A program made the translations under genes and the position numbers. Below are positions 22,982 to 30,555 of a stretch of 33,339 bases of DNA, piece after piece (within the stretch, counting starts at the first letter, position 1; each line of letters begins with the position of its first letter). Under the pieces are notes generated by a model. It had not been told where the DNA came from. It did no database searches and worked only from the letters and a program-made list of their open reading frames with translations. Source of the stretch: a virus; IMG/VR virus record IMGVR_UViG_3300027896_000133, positions 1 through 33,339 of that record, one strand, 5' to 3'.

Positions 22982-23426
22982 TGTTACTGGTCTCCTGTGC
23001 TAAAGCGATGATATCTGCGAGTGACATCTGGGATAAGTCTTCTTTATCGTGGCCACTGTTGAAGTTGATATTAGCTTGAGGAACTTTGCCTTCTGTTCTC
23101 TCAGCTACGAACGTTCTAGCATCTCTATCTCCACGAGCGGCATCGGCATAGGCTGCCATCAACATCGCTTCACGCATATTCTTCGGTTGATGTTTAGGTC
23201 CGTACTTCTTTCTCAGATCAGCCAGCAACCAGTCATTTACTTTGTTCTCTCCAATAGAACGCAATAGACCAGGAATGCATTTAACAGAAGGTGGTCTACC
23301 ATTGGGATTACCTGACTGGCCCTTTTCAAACTTCTTACTCTTACCATGGAATCTATCTGTAGGACTGTTATAGATCTGTTTTGGAGGCTCTTTGATCAGA
23401 GCTGTTCCTTTTATTGTTCTGACCAT
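22953..23426 (-). CDS. terS: terminase small subunit, DUF5681-type
   Basis: 157 aa. Residues 33-48 contain FEKGQSGNPNGRPPSV, the DUF5681 signature ('KGQSGNPxGRP') commonly found in small terminase-like proteins next to a large terminase. Then comes a helical region (KNMREAMLMAAYADAARGDRDARTFVAERTEGKVPQ). The C-terminus is acidic. The gene starts inside the previous gene's end and overlaps terL by 29 bases. It probably binds phage DNA to start packaging. Confidence 0.85.
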   Translation of the reverse strand: MVRTIKGTALIKEPPKQIYNSPTDRFHGKSKKFEKGQSGNPNGRPPSVKCIPGLLRSIGENKVNDWLLADLRKKYGPKHQPKNMREAMLMAAYADAARGDRDARTFVAERTEGKVPQANINFNSGHDKEDLSQMSLADIIALAQETSNNGGEEDSDS

Positions 23427-23653
23427 GATTGCCAGTCCTCTGCTTCTATTTTCTTAGATTTCTTTTGAGTAAGTAACTTTACTTTAGCATCTATACATGG
23501 TTGATGACGTTCCTGCCATTCATCTGATCTGACTTCTATTAGAAAGAGACGTCCTTGGTCGTCTGGAGATTGATCTTCATTGATATAGGACTCGGCGTCA
23601 TCTTCTAATTGAATAGAAGCTCCGCAAGGGCAATGTATGTTGATTGATTTCAT
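23411..23653 (-). CDS. first late-operon gene, small protein with CxC motif
   Basis: 80 aa. It starts MKSINIHCPCGASIQLEDD, with a His-Cys-Pro-Cys-Gly group that could bind metal together with C53, and is otherwise acidic and then basic. No Shine-Dalgarno is visible before its ATG; instead a promoter-like pair of boxes lies so close that transcription could start at or just before the ATG (see the promoter entry). It overlaps the small terminase start by 16 bases. Function unknown; as the first gene of the late operon it might help regulate or package. Confidence 0.62.
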   Translation of the reverse strand: MKSINIHCPCGASIQLEDDAESYINEDQSPDDQGRLFLIEVRSDEWQERHQPCIDAKVKLLTQKKSKKIEAEDWQSWSEQ

Positions 23654-23658
23654 AGTGG

Positions 23659-23687
23659 ATTGTATAGATTAATACAGCTTACAGCAA
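23659..23687 (-). promoter_or_regulatory. probable leftward late promoter, nearly leaderless
   Basis: On the minus strand: TTGCTG (23687-23682), 17 bases, TACAAT (23664-23659), with the ATG of the first late gene only five bases further on. The -10 box matches 5 of 6, the -35 only 3 of 6. If used, the first mRNA would have almost no leader. Confidence 0.4.
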
Positions 23688-23730
23688 CGTGAATAGCATT
23701 GCCTGATTTGCTGTGGTTGAAAATAACTTT

Positions 23731-23751
23731 CTTAAGAAGTCTCTTCTTAAG
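23731..23751. promoter_or_regulatory. perfect inverted repeat, possible operator
   Basis: CTTAAGAAG-TCT-CTTCTTAAG: two perfect 9-bp arms, each itself containing the palindrome CTTAAG. It lies in the divergent control region close to the leftward promoter, as an operator would. A transcribed hairpin is the alternative. Confidence 0.55.
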
Positions 23752-23799
23752 GACTTTGTGAAACGTGAGACTGGCATGTTCAAAACCCTTGTAAAAAAT

Positions 23800-23872
23800 A
23801 GATTAAATACTGTCTTTACTTTATTATATTTATTATATATATTATATTTTGTTTTAAGGTTACACTGTTCTT
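23800..23872. other. AT-rich tract in divergent control region
   Basis: More than 85 percent A+T by eye, with repeated TTATAT units. It separates the inverted repeat from the hairpin-dense segment. Could hold promoters for the rightward operon (several TATAAT-like hexamers) or a melting region of a replication origin; nothing decides between them. Confidence 0.4.
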
Positions 23873-23900
23873 TTACATACGTCAAGTCGGGGCAAGTGCT

Positions 23901-24190
23901 GAGGCCTGAGGAATCAGGCAATAGAAAAACAAAACGTCAGCTACCGGAATAGTGCGGGACACCTAGTCAGGGTGACAAGTTAGTAAACAGGCCACTAGAG
24001 CCGATGACTACTAGCCTCTGGATAAACCAACAAGGTAGACAAGTTTTCCGCTGTGAGTCCTTATATAAGGGCGAAGCCTGGGTGTACAGAAGTACAACAG
24101 TTTTCTGGGGGAGTGAAATTCTCCTCCATGGATTCAAAGTCACTGCCTCCACGTGGCGAATCTGGATGTCTGTCAAGTGACGGACAACTG
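23901..24190 (+). ncRNA. candidate structured noncoding RNA (or long structured leader) of about 290 nt
   Basis: No convincing gene, and base composition changes from very AT-rich to near 50 percent G+C. Hairpins follow one another: GCCTGA-GGAA-TCAGGC (23904-23919, GNRA loop), CACC-TAGTCAG-GGTG (23960-23974), CCTTATATAAGG (24059-24070), GGGC-GAA-GCCT directly after, TGTAC-AGAA-GTACA (24083-24096), GGGGGAG-TGAAATT-CTCCTCC (24107-24127) and GTCTGTC-AAGT-GACGGAC (24168-24185, 7 bp). Direction is presumed rightward, into the early operon. I do not recognise a known class (not tRNA, tmRNA or RNase P). It could also be an origin. Confidence 0.5.
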
Positions 24191-24228
24191 AAAGTGATAA
24201 ACCCTATAGCACAAGCAAAAGGAAATAC

Positions 24229-24459
24229 ATGAAAAGCAAACTAACACTAGCAGTCAAAATAATGGGAACAACAGTTGCAGGAGCGGCAGTCACAAGATAC
24301 TTTCTGCAAAACGCTGACTTCTCTACCATAATTGAAGAAGGTCAAGCATATAACATCTATAAGAGTCTGAAACCTGAAGTCACAGTGGACGACTACAGAC
24401 AGGCTCCACCAGTTCATTTAAGAAAAGCAAAAGCAGTGGCGTTCATGTTTTGGAAATAA
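24229..24459 (+). CDS. first early gene, small hypothetical with hydrophobic N-terminus
   Basis: 76 aa, RBS AAAAGGAAA seven bases or so before the ATG. Residues 4-26 (KLTLAVKIMGTTVAGAAVTRYF) could be a Gly/Ala-rich membrane segment; the remainder is soluble and basic (KPEVTVDDYRQAPPVHLRKAKAV). It is the first gene after the control region, a place often used for host-takeover proteins. Nothing in the sequence proves this. Confidence 0.62.
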   Translation: MKSKLTLAVKIMGTTVAGAAVTRYFLQNADFSTIIEEGQAYNIYKSLKPEVTVDDYRQAPPVHLRKAKAVAFMFWK

Positions 24460-24477
24460 ATCTAAGGAGAAAACAAA

Positions 24478-24666
24478 ATGGCAACTACATCATACGAGCA
24501 ACTGAATCGGCTGAGAGCTGTCTTGAAAGAGGTCAGAGAAGTTAGATGGGTCGTTTCTGATCTGAAGATTGAAAGGTCAGAAGCGGAGGACTTCCTGGGT
24601 GTGATAGATTTCTTACAATCGAATCTGGATGAAGTCCGGGCAAGTGTGATTCAAAATTCTAAGTAA
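24478..24666 (+). CDS. small coiled-coil protein
   Basis: 62 aa, strong RBS TAAGGAGAAAAC. Almost wholly helical and charged (SYEQLNRLRAVLKEVREVRWVVSDLKIERSEAEDFLGVIDFLQSNLDEVRASVIQ), likely a dimeric coiled coil. Function unknown. Confidence 0.65.
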   Translation: MATTSYEQLNRLRAVLKEVREVRWVVSDLKIERSEAEDFLGVIDFLQSNLDEVRASVIQNSK

Positions 24667-24723
24667 TGTGGGTGGACAACGGAGTGGGACTGCAAACCAC
24701 TCCTTTTTAATGGAGGAATGGAA

Positions 24724-24792
24724 ATGAGTTTGAATGAAGCAAGGAAGGATGTGAAGAATGAAACAAGGTGGCACCGGCATATCAGAAATTGA
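24724..24792 (+). CDS. possible 22-aa leader peptide
   Basis: ATG at 24724 with RBS TGGAGGAATGG; reads MSLNEARKDVKNETRWHRHI then RN and stops. It overlaps the start of the next gene (24758) in another frame, and translation of it could open that gene's weaker start. Only the RBS supports it. Confidence 0.3.
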   Translation: MSLNEARKDVKNETRWHRHIRN

Positions 24793-24940
24793 CAAACTAA
24801 GGATGCGACGGAGGAAACTGGAAATAGAACTGAAAGGTGTGGAAAGCAAATCTTTTCGACTGAATATATCCATCCAGACACTTACCGACATAATCAGCAT
24901 TCTGGAACATCCATCAACAGAGGAGAAAATAATAGTATGA
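24758..24940 (+). CDS. small coiled-coil protein
   Basis: 60 aa with AAGGATGTGAAG before the ATG. The segment ISEIDKLRMRRRKLEIELKGVESKSFRLN is a heptad-like helix. The stop overlaps the next start (ATGA). Function unknown. Confidence 0.55.
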   Translation: MKQGGTGISEIDKLRMRRRKLEIELKGVESKSFRLNISIQTLTDIISILEHPSTEEKIIV

Positions 24941-25176
24941 ACATATATGAAGCGAATGATATGTTGCATAAATTACATGGTCTGAACGTTTCTGTTGCTA
25001 TCGGTGAAGACACTTCCACCGGGATACTTCACGGAACAGATTGTTTCGGATTGTTCTCTATTAGCAATCCGCCTGTCAAAAAGGATGAAGTCCCTGTCCC
25101 TCCGAAAGTGTTTCGCACTAAATTCATCAAAAGCATTTCAGGCCGGAACGTGATTACACTGGAGTTCCCTTCATGA
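24937..25176 (+). CDS. small hypothetical protein
   Basis: 79 aa, RBS GAGGAG; overlaps neighbours by ATGA at both ends. A helix (NIYEANDMLHKLHG) is followed by a mostly beta chain (VSVAIGEDTSTGILHGTDCFGLFSI) and a final strand (NVITLEFPS). No family recognised. Confidence 0.65.
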   Translation: MNIYEANDMLHKLHGLNVSVAIGEDTSTGILHGTDCFGLFSISNPPVKKDEVPVPPKVFRTKFIKSISGRNVITLEFPS

Positions 25177-25400
25177 AACAATTCATCCGAACAAAGCACC
25201 ATGGAATAGATTACCACGCTGTCCATGCCAAATGGGAATACGATAGTGATGGAAACAGGCACTACTGTCTGGAAGTAGAAAACAGAACATATACAGGATC
25301 CATATCTGTAAGAAATGTTGTTGAATATCTGAATCGTGGATTGGGGGACATGGAAATGTCCTTGATCCACGCAAAACTAATAAAGGAGTGGTGGCAATGA
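25173..25400 (+). CDS. small hypothetical protein
   Basis: 75 aa, RBS GGAG eight bases before the ATG, ATGA overlaps at both ends. It has a strand-rich front (GIDYHAVHAKWEYDSDGNRHYCLEVENRTYTGSISVR) and a terminal helix (SLIHAKLIKEWW). No family recognised. Confidence 0.65.
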   Translation: MKQFIRTKHHGIDYHAVHAKWEYDSDGNRHYCLEVENRTYTGSISVRNVVEYLNRGLGDMEMSLIHAKLIKEWWQ

Positions 25401-25597
25401 AAATAGATGTATGGAAATGGGTTTACATTATTGGAATGGCTGTTGTATTTGGATTCATGTTCTTATGTGTGAACAAACCAAAACACCAGCAAAGATACCA
25501 GGCCAGTCTACACAAGGCTGAAGTTAAGTGGGCTGGAGCTATTCCTTATGCGAAAAACAAAGGTTACCTGACCTGTTCTAGGAGGCTTTCTAAATGA
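25397..25597 (+). CDS. small single-pass membrane protein
   Basis: A GTG at 25388 is in frame, but the ATG at 25397 has GGAG at eight bases and overlaps the preceding stop, giving 66 aa. Residues 5-24 (WKWVYIIGMAVVFGFMFLCV) form one transmembrane helix, probably with the N-terminus outside, followed by a basic cytoplasmic tail. Early membrane proteins of this size often alter host envelope or exclude other phages; here that is only a possibility. Confidence 0.65.
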   Translation: MKIDVWKWVYIIGMAVVFGFMFLCVNKPKHQQRYQASLHKAEVKWAGAIPYAKNKGYLTCSRRLSK

Positions 25598-25848
25598 CAA
25601 TAAAAGAAGCTTCCACTTTAGAACTGAAGGATCTGGTCTACTGGGACAAAGATCTGAATGACTGGGGCGTAGTCGTTGCTCGGTCGTGGGACTGTATTAC
25701 GATCCACTGGATGAACACGGGATGTCCCTGCGATAAACATAGAATAGCCTATGCTATCAGACGTCCAGAGGGGCCAGTGAGTTCCGTATTCGCATTTTCA
25801 ATGTCATTGTGGGAAAACATAAATAAAAGAGAAGTGAAAGGAATATAA
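25594..25848 (+). CDS. small hypothetical protein
   Basis: 84 aa, RBS AGGAGG, ATGA overlap with the gene before. The beginning (TLELKDLVYWDKDLNDWGVVVARSWDCITIHWMNTG) resembles small SH3/Tudor-like barrels. One CPC pair is present. Function unknown. Confidence 0.62.
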   Translation: MTIKEASTLELKDLVYWDKDLNDWGVVVARSWDCITIHWMNTGCPCDKHRIAYAIRRPEGPVSSVFAFSMSLWENINKREVKGI

Positions 25849-25851
25849 ATC

Positions 25852-26139
25852 ATGGCAAAGTCAGGATATGTAGAGTTTATTTGTAGGAAGTGTGCGCTCA
25901 AGGCAGAGAAGAAGGAACGGAACAAGACACGTGTACTGTGCTATTCATGTCAGCCCAAGTGTCAGGAGCAGCACTTCTTTGATGAGAGATCCATTGTCTA
26001 TCACGGAAGGCAAAGAAAGGAACGGATTACGAAAGAAGTAGAACTTCTGAAGAAGCATCAAGAGGAAGTGGAAAAGAAGAAGCAGGCTGAAATTCCAAAA
26101 GTAATCATCCCTCCACACTTGATAAAAAACATACTGTGA
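25852..26139 (+). CDS. small zinc-ribbon protein with basic coiled-coil tail
   Basis: 95 aa, RBS AAGGAATA. ICRKC and VLCYSC form two CxxC pairs about 15 residues apart, a compact zinc ribbon. The second half is a highly charged helix (ERITKEVELLKKHQEEVEKKKQAEIPK). The combination suggests a nucleic-acid or protein-binding accessory factor. Confidence 0.65.
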   Translation: MAKSGYVEFICRKCALKAEKKERNKTRVLCYSCQPKCQEQHFFDERSIVYHGRQRKERITKEVELLKKHQEEVEKKKQAEIPKVIIPPHLIKNIL

Positions 26140-26143
26140 AAAT

Positions 26144-26770
26144 ATGCGAAGAACAAAAAAACCTAGTATGAAATTCGTTCGCACCGTGAGGAAGGAAGTA
26201 TTTATCATCCCTCCCTATGCTGTCGGACAAATCCTAAGCAAACATCCTTCATGTGCCAAACTTCTCATCATAAAAGAAGGTGCTCCATGGGTGTTTGATA
26301 GGAAGGTTCTAGTACTCATGGATCTTGACTCACTTCAAATCCATGATAAAAAACCAGTGGAGCCGAAGATATTGGCTGTGTTCAGATATAAGATACTTCA
26401 AACCTTAGAAGAGGATGAATTTAATCTTCTGATAAAGAAAGCAGTCAACTACAAGACGTTCTTCAATATCAGAAATGAAGACAAGAGTATAGACCTGTCA
26501 CATCTATGTAATGGAGGAGATTCTATTCCTCTAAGTAAATGTGAAATCATTACGGGTGATGATCCTCGTAAATCACGTGAACTGAACATTGTGGGAAAGA
26601 CTGTTGTGGGTGTTCTAGCGAAATGTCCCTTCTGTGGCAGGAGAATGAAAGTCAAGTTGAACAAAAACGACAGGAACTTTTTTATTGGAAGGCATAGACC
26701 AATAGGTAAGGTGAAGAAAGAAATGAAGCAACTAAAAGAAAAACATTCAAAGATGAGGAGGACTAGATGA
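26144..26770 (+). CDS. hypothetical protein with C-terminal zinc knuckle
   Basis: 208 aa. RBS weak. The N-terminal 130 residues are mixed alpha/beta without a family I can name (FIIPPYAVGQILSKHPSCAKLLIIKEGAPWVFDRKVLVLMDLDSLQ). Near 160-180 is KCPFCGRRMKVKLNKN followed by a His (RH), a half zinc ribbon. The C-terminus is Lys/Arg rich. It overlaps the next gene by ATGA. It probably binds nucleic acid; this is inference from charge. Confidence 0.6.
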   Translation: MRRTKKPSMKFVRTVRKEVFIIPPYAVGQILSKHPSCAKLLIIKEGAPWVFDRKVLVLMDLDSLQIHDKKPVEPKILAVFRYKILQTLEEDEFNLLIKKAVNYKTFFNIRNEDKSIDLSHLCNGGDSIPLSKCEIITGDDPRKSRELNIVGKTVVGVLAKCPFCGRRMKVKLNKNDRNFFIGRHRPIGKVKKEMKQLKEKHSKMRRTR

Positions 26771-27006
26771 AAGGCATCATAAAACCGACAATTACAAAAC
26801 TAGATGAAGTGAAATCCAGACGACTGGACAGACCTCTGACTTCCTGCAACGTCAAGGAATTTCCATTAGAAGTCTGGCACCGGTTCGCCGCAATGGCAAA
26901 GATGAGGGGACTTAAGATCCCACAAGCAATGGAAGCAGCATTAAACAAGTGGATTCGTGATTGTGAAGCTGAAATGAAAGGTTCCTACAATTATGGAAAG
27001 GACTAG
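26767..27006 (+). CDS. ribbon-helix-helix-like small protein
   Basis: 79 aa, RBS GAGGAGG. The stretch CNVKEFPLEVWHRFAAMAKMRGLKIPQAMEAALNKWI has the length and pattern of an RHH fold (one strand, then two helices, with a turn at 'MRGL'), as in Arc/CopG-type DNA-binding proteins. The N-terminus is basic. It could regulate early or late transcription, for example at one of the inverted repeats in this window. Assignment by pattern only. Confidence 0.55.
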   Translation: MKGIIKPTITKLDEVKSRRLDRPLTSCNVKEFPLEVWHRFAAMAKMRGLKIPQAMEAALNKWIRDCEAEMKGSYNYGKD

Positions 27007-27535
27007 AAATCCCGCTGACTACCTGTATGACAAATACAGCGACATCGTAGCTTACAAAGTGTCAGCCTTTTCAAAGAAGACCGGACACGAGGCGAGTGAA
27101 CTGGAATCACTTGCTCTAGTAACATTCATGTCAGCCATAATCACGTGGCCTGGGAATGCCGGTGGTTCCTTCAAGTCATGGTTGTCTATGCGGCTGGATC
27201 GATCTTTCTGTGACTATGCACGGAAGAACAGGCCAATGTTCCACGGTAAGAACTTCACGAATGAAGACGGTGAAGAACTTCTGGTAAACTATCATCAGGA
27301 CTGGATTCCTGGGATAAAACTCATGTTCAAGGAAATGATAATGGATCTGTCTGAAGAAGGAAGATCTGTTGTTCTTATCCTACTAGACAGTCCGGGTGAA
27401 GTCCTGAAATTAAAAGGACATGAAACGCCAAAGGCGATAAGAGGGAAGATGGTCAAGCATCTGCGCCAGACAGGGTGGAGTTGGGTGGAAATCTGGAAAA
27501 CCTTCAATGAGATAAAAGAGGTATTGAAAACATGA
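26993..27535 (+). CDS. sigma-70-like protein (putative phage sigma factor)
   Basis: 180 aa, overlapping the previous gene by 14 bases. Residues 35-82 (ELESLALVTFMSAIITWPGNAGGSFKSWLSMRLDRSFCDYARKNRP) follow the ECF sigma region 2 pattern, where an acidic helix leads to 'G.F..WL.....  ..DY.R'. After a short acidic linker, residues 117-178 (LSEEGRSVVLILLD, then KAIRGKMVKHLRQTGWSWVEIWKTFNEIKEVL) could be the region 4 helix-turn-helix. If correct, it would redirect host RNA polymerase to the leftward late operon. Similarity is weak, so other helical DNA-binding proteins remain possible. Confidence 0.45.
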   Translation: MERTRNPADYLYDKYSDIVAYKVSAFSKKTGHEASELESLALVTFMSAIITWPGNAGGSFKSWLSMRLDRSFCDYARKNRPMFHGKNFTNEDGEELLVNYHQDWIPGIKLMFKEMIMDLSEEGRSVVLILLDSPGEVLKLKGHETPKAIRGKMVKHLRQTGWSWVEIWKTFNEIKEVLKT

Positions 27536-29190
27536 ATACAGCATGGGCTGGAACCACTGACTACGGGAGGAAAATCAAGATTAAATTGAGTTCCTTCAAC
27601 CCATACATGATTCGTATGGTCAGGACACTCAGTGGAAGACGGTGGGATAAGCCATCTAAATGCTGGATAATTCCCAACTGTGAAGCGAACTTAATGAAGC
27701 TAAGAATGATGAAGTCCTTTCAATTTGGAAACAGGTTGGCAAGACTTCTCCATGACACTTACAGCCATATCGTTTCAGATTCAGAGAAATACACTCTGAC
27801 AATAGTCCGTCCCATTGAAAATATCAAAGGGTTGAAAGGCGGGAAACTCCGGCCATTCCAAGCATACGGTGTTGGCTTCATTGAAAGTAGAAACGGCAGG
27901 GCATTGATCGCTGATGACATGGGTCTAGGTAAAACTGTTCAAGCGTTGGCTTGGATGCAACTTAGAAAGGCCCAAAGACCAGCGATCATTGTCTGTCCCT
28001 CCAGTCTGAAGATAAACTGGAAACGTGAAGCTAAGAAATGGATGTCCCAGGAAGTCCTGTGCGTTGTCGAAGGTATGTGTAAGGGTAAGGGTGTCAGTTT
28101 ACCTCCTGCGACCGTCTACGTGGTCAACTACGACGTACTGGCGTCCTGGGCTGGAACCCTGTTGAAACTTAAACCCAAAATCCTTATCGGAGATGAGATT
28201 CATTACATCAAGAATGCTTCTTCTGGAAGGACGATGGCTTTCAGAAAGCTGGCAAAGGAATGTGAGCATGTGATAGGTCTGTCGGGAACACCTATTATCA
28301 ACAGACCTATCGAGTTTTTTGTTCCAGTGAATGCCATAGATGAAACACTGTTCCCTTCTTTCTGGACTTATGCGCAGAAGTTCTGTGGAGCTAAGTTCAA
28401 TGGGTATAAGTGGGACTTCAATGGAAATATGAATCTGGATGAATTGCACGACATTCTCAAAAGATCTATCATGTTACGTCGAATGAAGAGTGAAGTACTA
28501 AAAGAACTTCCTCCAAAAGTCAGGTCTGTCATTCCTTTGGAAATAAGCAACAGAACTGAATACAGTAAGGCAGAAGAACACTTTGCAGAATGGTTGAAGG
28601 ATAGTGGACTGCCGGCTGAATCCAAGAATCAAATGGAAAAGCTGAAACAAATCGCTGTCGCTGGAAAGATGAAGCAAGTGGCTGAATGGATCAGTGACTT
28701 CACTTCTTCAGGTGAAAAGTTGATCGTGTTCTGCACTCACGTTTCTGCTGTCCATCAATTGTATGAAGCATTCAAACCCATTTCAGTCCTTGTGGACGGA
28801 AGTGTGACAGGTGACAACAGACAGAAAGCTGTAGATGCATTTCAACGTAATCCGAAAGTTCAATTGTTTTTTGGAAATATCAAAGCGGCTGGTGTGGGTC
28901 TGACTTTGACTGCGGCATCCAATGTATGTTTTGTGGAACTTGGATGGTCTCCACTTGACCACGACCAAGCTGAAGACAGAGCCCACAGAATGGGTCAGCG
29001 TGGCAGTGTGAATGTTTGGTACCTTGTTGCGGATAGAACAGTTGAAACTGACATATTGAAAATGCTGGATGCGAAACGATCTGTTGTAACACAAATACTG
29101 GACGGAAAGAATATCTCCAGCAATGACATACTGTCTGATATGTTGAAAATGTACCGGAGGAAATACAATGAAGGATATAAGAACAACTAA
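27532..29190 (+). CDS. SNF2-family DNA helicase/translocase, SMARCAL1-like
   Basis: 552 aa, start on the preceding stop (ATGA). The N-terminal 75 residues (KIKIKLSSFNPYMIRMVRTLSGRRWDKPSKCWIIP) look like a HARP-type domain. The SNF2 motor is complete: LRPFQAYGVGFIES, motif I DDMGLGKTVQ (K134), DEIH at 221-224, motif III GLSGTPIINRP, then VFCTHVSAVHQLYEAF, GVGLTLTAASNVCFVELGWSP and motif VI AEDRAHRMGQ (485-489). Relatives anneal or remodel DNA and are found in many phage replication operons. Length is usual for the family. Confidence 0.92.
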   Translation: MNTAWAGTTDYGRKIKIKLSSFNPYMIRMVRTLSGRRWDKPSKCWIIPNCEANLMKLRMMKSFQFGNRLARLLHDTYSHIVSDSEKYTLTIVRPIENIKGLKGGKLRPFQAYGVGFIESRNGRALIADDMGLGKTVQALAWMQLRKAQRPAIIVCPSSLKINWKREAKKWMSQEVLCVVEGMCKGKGVSLPPATVYVVNYDVLASWAGTLLKLKPKILIGDEIHYIKNASSGRTMAFRKLAKECEHVIGLSGTPIINRPIEFFVPVNAIDETLFPSFWTYAQKFCGAKFNGYKWDFNGNMNLDELHDILKRSIMLRRMKSEVLKELPPKVRSVIPLEISNRTEYSKAEEHFAEWLKDSGLPAESKNQMEKLKQIAVAGKMKQVAEWISDFTSSGEKLIVFCTHVSAVHQLYEAFKPISVLVDGSVTGDNRQKAVDAFQRNPKVQLFFGNIKAAGVGLTLTAASNVCFVELGWSPLDHDQAEDRAHRMGQRGSVNVWYLVADRTVETDILKMLDAKRSVVTQILDGKNISSNDILSDMLKMYRRKYNEGYKNN

Positions 29191-29635
29191 ATTCGCAGGG
29201 ATATGCCCTCAGTGTGACTGTATTCTATCTACTTGGCATGAACTATGGAAGGACTGTGACCGGCCGGAAGCTGAAAGACGAATGGAATGCCCAAAATGCA
29301 CTTTGGTCTTCAAGAAGTCCCTGATGAAAAAGAGGATCAAGCCAAAATACATTCGAACATTGTTCCCATGGCCTACGTACAATGACATGGTAGAAGAATT
29401 CAAACATCTGATAAACCTGTTCGGTGGTTTGAAGGATGAATTCATATTAGAAAGAAAGAACTTCTATCTGTCACATAAACAAATACATCCTCCAACAGTC
29501 TTCCAGGCGATCAAAGATGCTGCAAACAGAAGCAACTGGAATGACAATGAATATCTTGCTATGAGAGTGAGACATGACACCGGTAGAAGACCCTTTCCAA
29601 TGATAGAACAAAAGAAAAGGAGTATCATGGAATGA
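29168..29635 (+). CDS. zinc-ribbon protein in replication operon
   Basis: 155 aa, strong RBS GGAGGAAATAC, overlapping the helicase gene by 23 bases and the primase by ATGA. C13xxC16 and C41xxC44 form a zinc ribbon (ICPQC and ECPKC). The remainder is helical with a basic part (KKSLMKKRIKPKYIRTLFPW). No family is recognised; the neighbours suggest an accessory role in replication. Confidence 0.65.
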   Translation: MKDIRTTKFAGICPQCDCILSTWHELWKDCDRPEAERRMECPKCTLVFKKSLMKKRIKPKYIRTLFPWPTYNDMVEEFKHLINLFGGLKDEFILERKNFYLSHKQIHPPTVFQAIKDAANRSNWNDNEYLAMRVRHDTGRRPFPMIEQKKRSIME

Positions 29636-30555
29636 GTATCAACTTCCAGAAGTTCTGTGAGGATAACAATATTCCCTACGCCACAGAAGGACACAAGCAC
29701 TGCCGGCCAGGATGGGTTCAGGTGGAATGTCCTATCTGCACAGGAAATCCCGGAATGCATCTTGGCTATCAGATCAGCAAAGACAGATTCCACTGTTGGC
29801 GGTGTGGTGCTAAGAGTGCTGTGCAGGTTATCAAAGGGCTATTGAAATGTTCAGACCATGAAGCCTTACATGCACTATTCCAATACAAAGGCAGACCGGT
29901 TCTTTTAAATGGGAAAGAAGAAGAAGTCCGACATTCTGACAGTGTGAAGCTCCCATTTGGGTCTGGACCTCTTCAGGAGATTCACAAGGCGTACCTACGG
30001 CAACGTGATTTCTCGCCTAATAAAGTCACAAGGGCATGGGGATTGAAAGGCACAGGACCTATTGGGACGTATAGATTCAGGATAATAGCACCCATCTACT
30101 TCAAAGGCGAACTTATTTCTTACCAAGGACGTGATGTCACAGAGAAATCAAAACTGCGGTATATGGCCTGTAAGAAAGAAGATGAAGTCATGGATCACAA
30201 ACATGTTTTATATGGAATAGATCAGATAAAAGGTGACATGGCCGTGGTAGTTGAAGGAATCACCAAAGTATGGAGGCTGGGTATCGGATCTGTGGCTACC
30301 TTTGGAACAGCATTCAAAATGGAACAAGCATATATACTAGCTCATAGGTTCAAAAGACTCCACATACTTTTCGATTCTGAGATAACTGCACAAAAAGAAG
30401 CGAACAAACTCGCAAACATCATTTCACCATTCGTGGATGAAGTTCAAGTCGTGGAACTTGGAAATGTGAAAGATCCTGGTGATTTGGAACAGGATGATGC
30501 GGATGAATTGATGCAAGTTTTAGGATTTCAAACGGACTCCCACGATGTCCTATAA
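29632..30555 (+). CDS. DNA primase (CHC2 zinc finger plus Toprim)
   Basis: 307 aa. Residues 33-58 hold the zinc finger (ECPIC, then FHCWRCG: C33, C36, C55, C58). The Toprim domain follows: VVVEGITKVWRL with E208, ILFDSEITAQKEANKLA with D248 and E250 in place of the usual DxD, and VKDPGDL. Length is like that of T7 gp4-type and other phage primases without a fused helicase. It makes primers for the lagging strand, presumably working with the DnaB-like helicase three genes on. Confidence 0.88.
   Translation: MSINFQKFCEDNNIPYATEGHKHCRPGWVQVECPICTGNPGMHLGYQISKDRFHCWRCGAKSAVQVIKGLLKCSDHEALHALFQYKGRPVLLNGKEEEVRHSDSVKLPFGSGPLQEIHKAYLRQRDFSPNKVTRAWGLKGTGPIGTYRFRIIAPIYFKGELISYQGRDVTEKSKLRYMACKKEDEVMDHKHVLYGIDQIKGDMAVVVEGITKVWRLGIGSVATFGTAFKMEQAYILAHRFKRLHILFDSEITAQKEANKLANIISPFVDEVQVVELGNVKDPGDLEQDDADELMQVLGFQTDSHDVL

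Noticed and set aside
23679-23921. 80-aa minus-strand frame in the same control region
   Set aside because: No RBS, overlaps the inverted repeat and the AT-rich tract, and would lie upstream of the late promoter.
23713-23952. 79-aa plus-strand frame with a hydrophobic segment in the divergent control region
   Set aside because: GTG start without RBS, its hydrophobic part is produced by the AT-rich tract, and it runs into the first RNA hairpin. A shorter ATG start at about 23777 is not better supported.
23901-24190. Group I intron or tmRNA as an explanation of the structured segment
   Set aside because: I found none of the usual group I core pairings in the right order, and no tRNA-like ends or tag frame for tmRNA.
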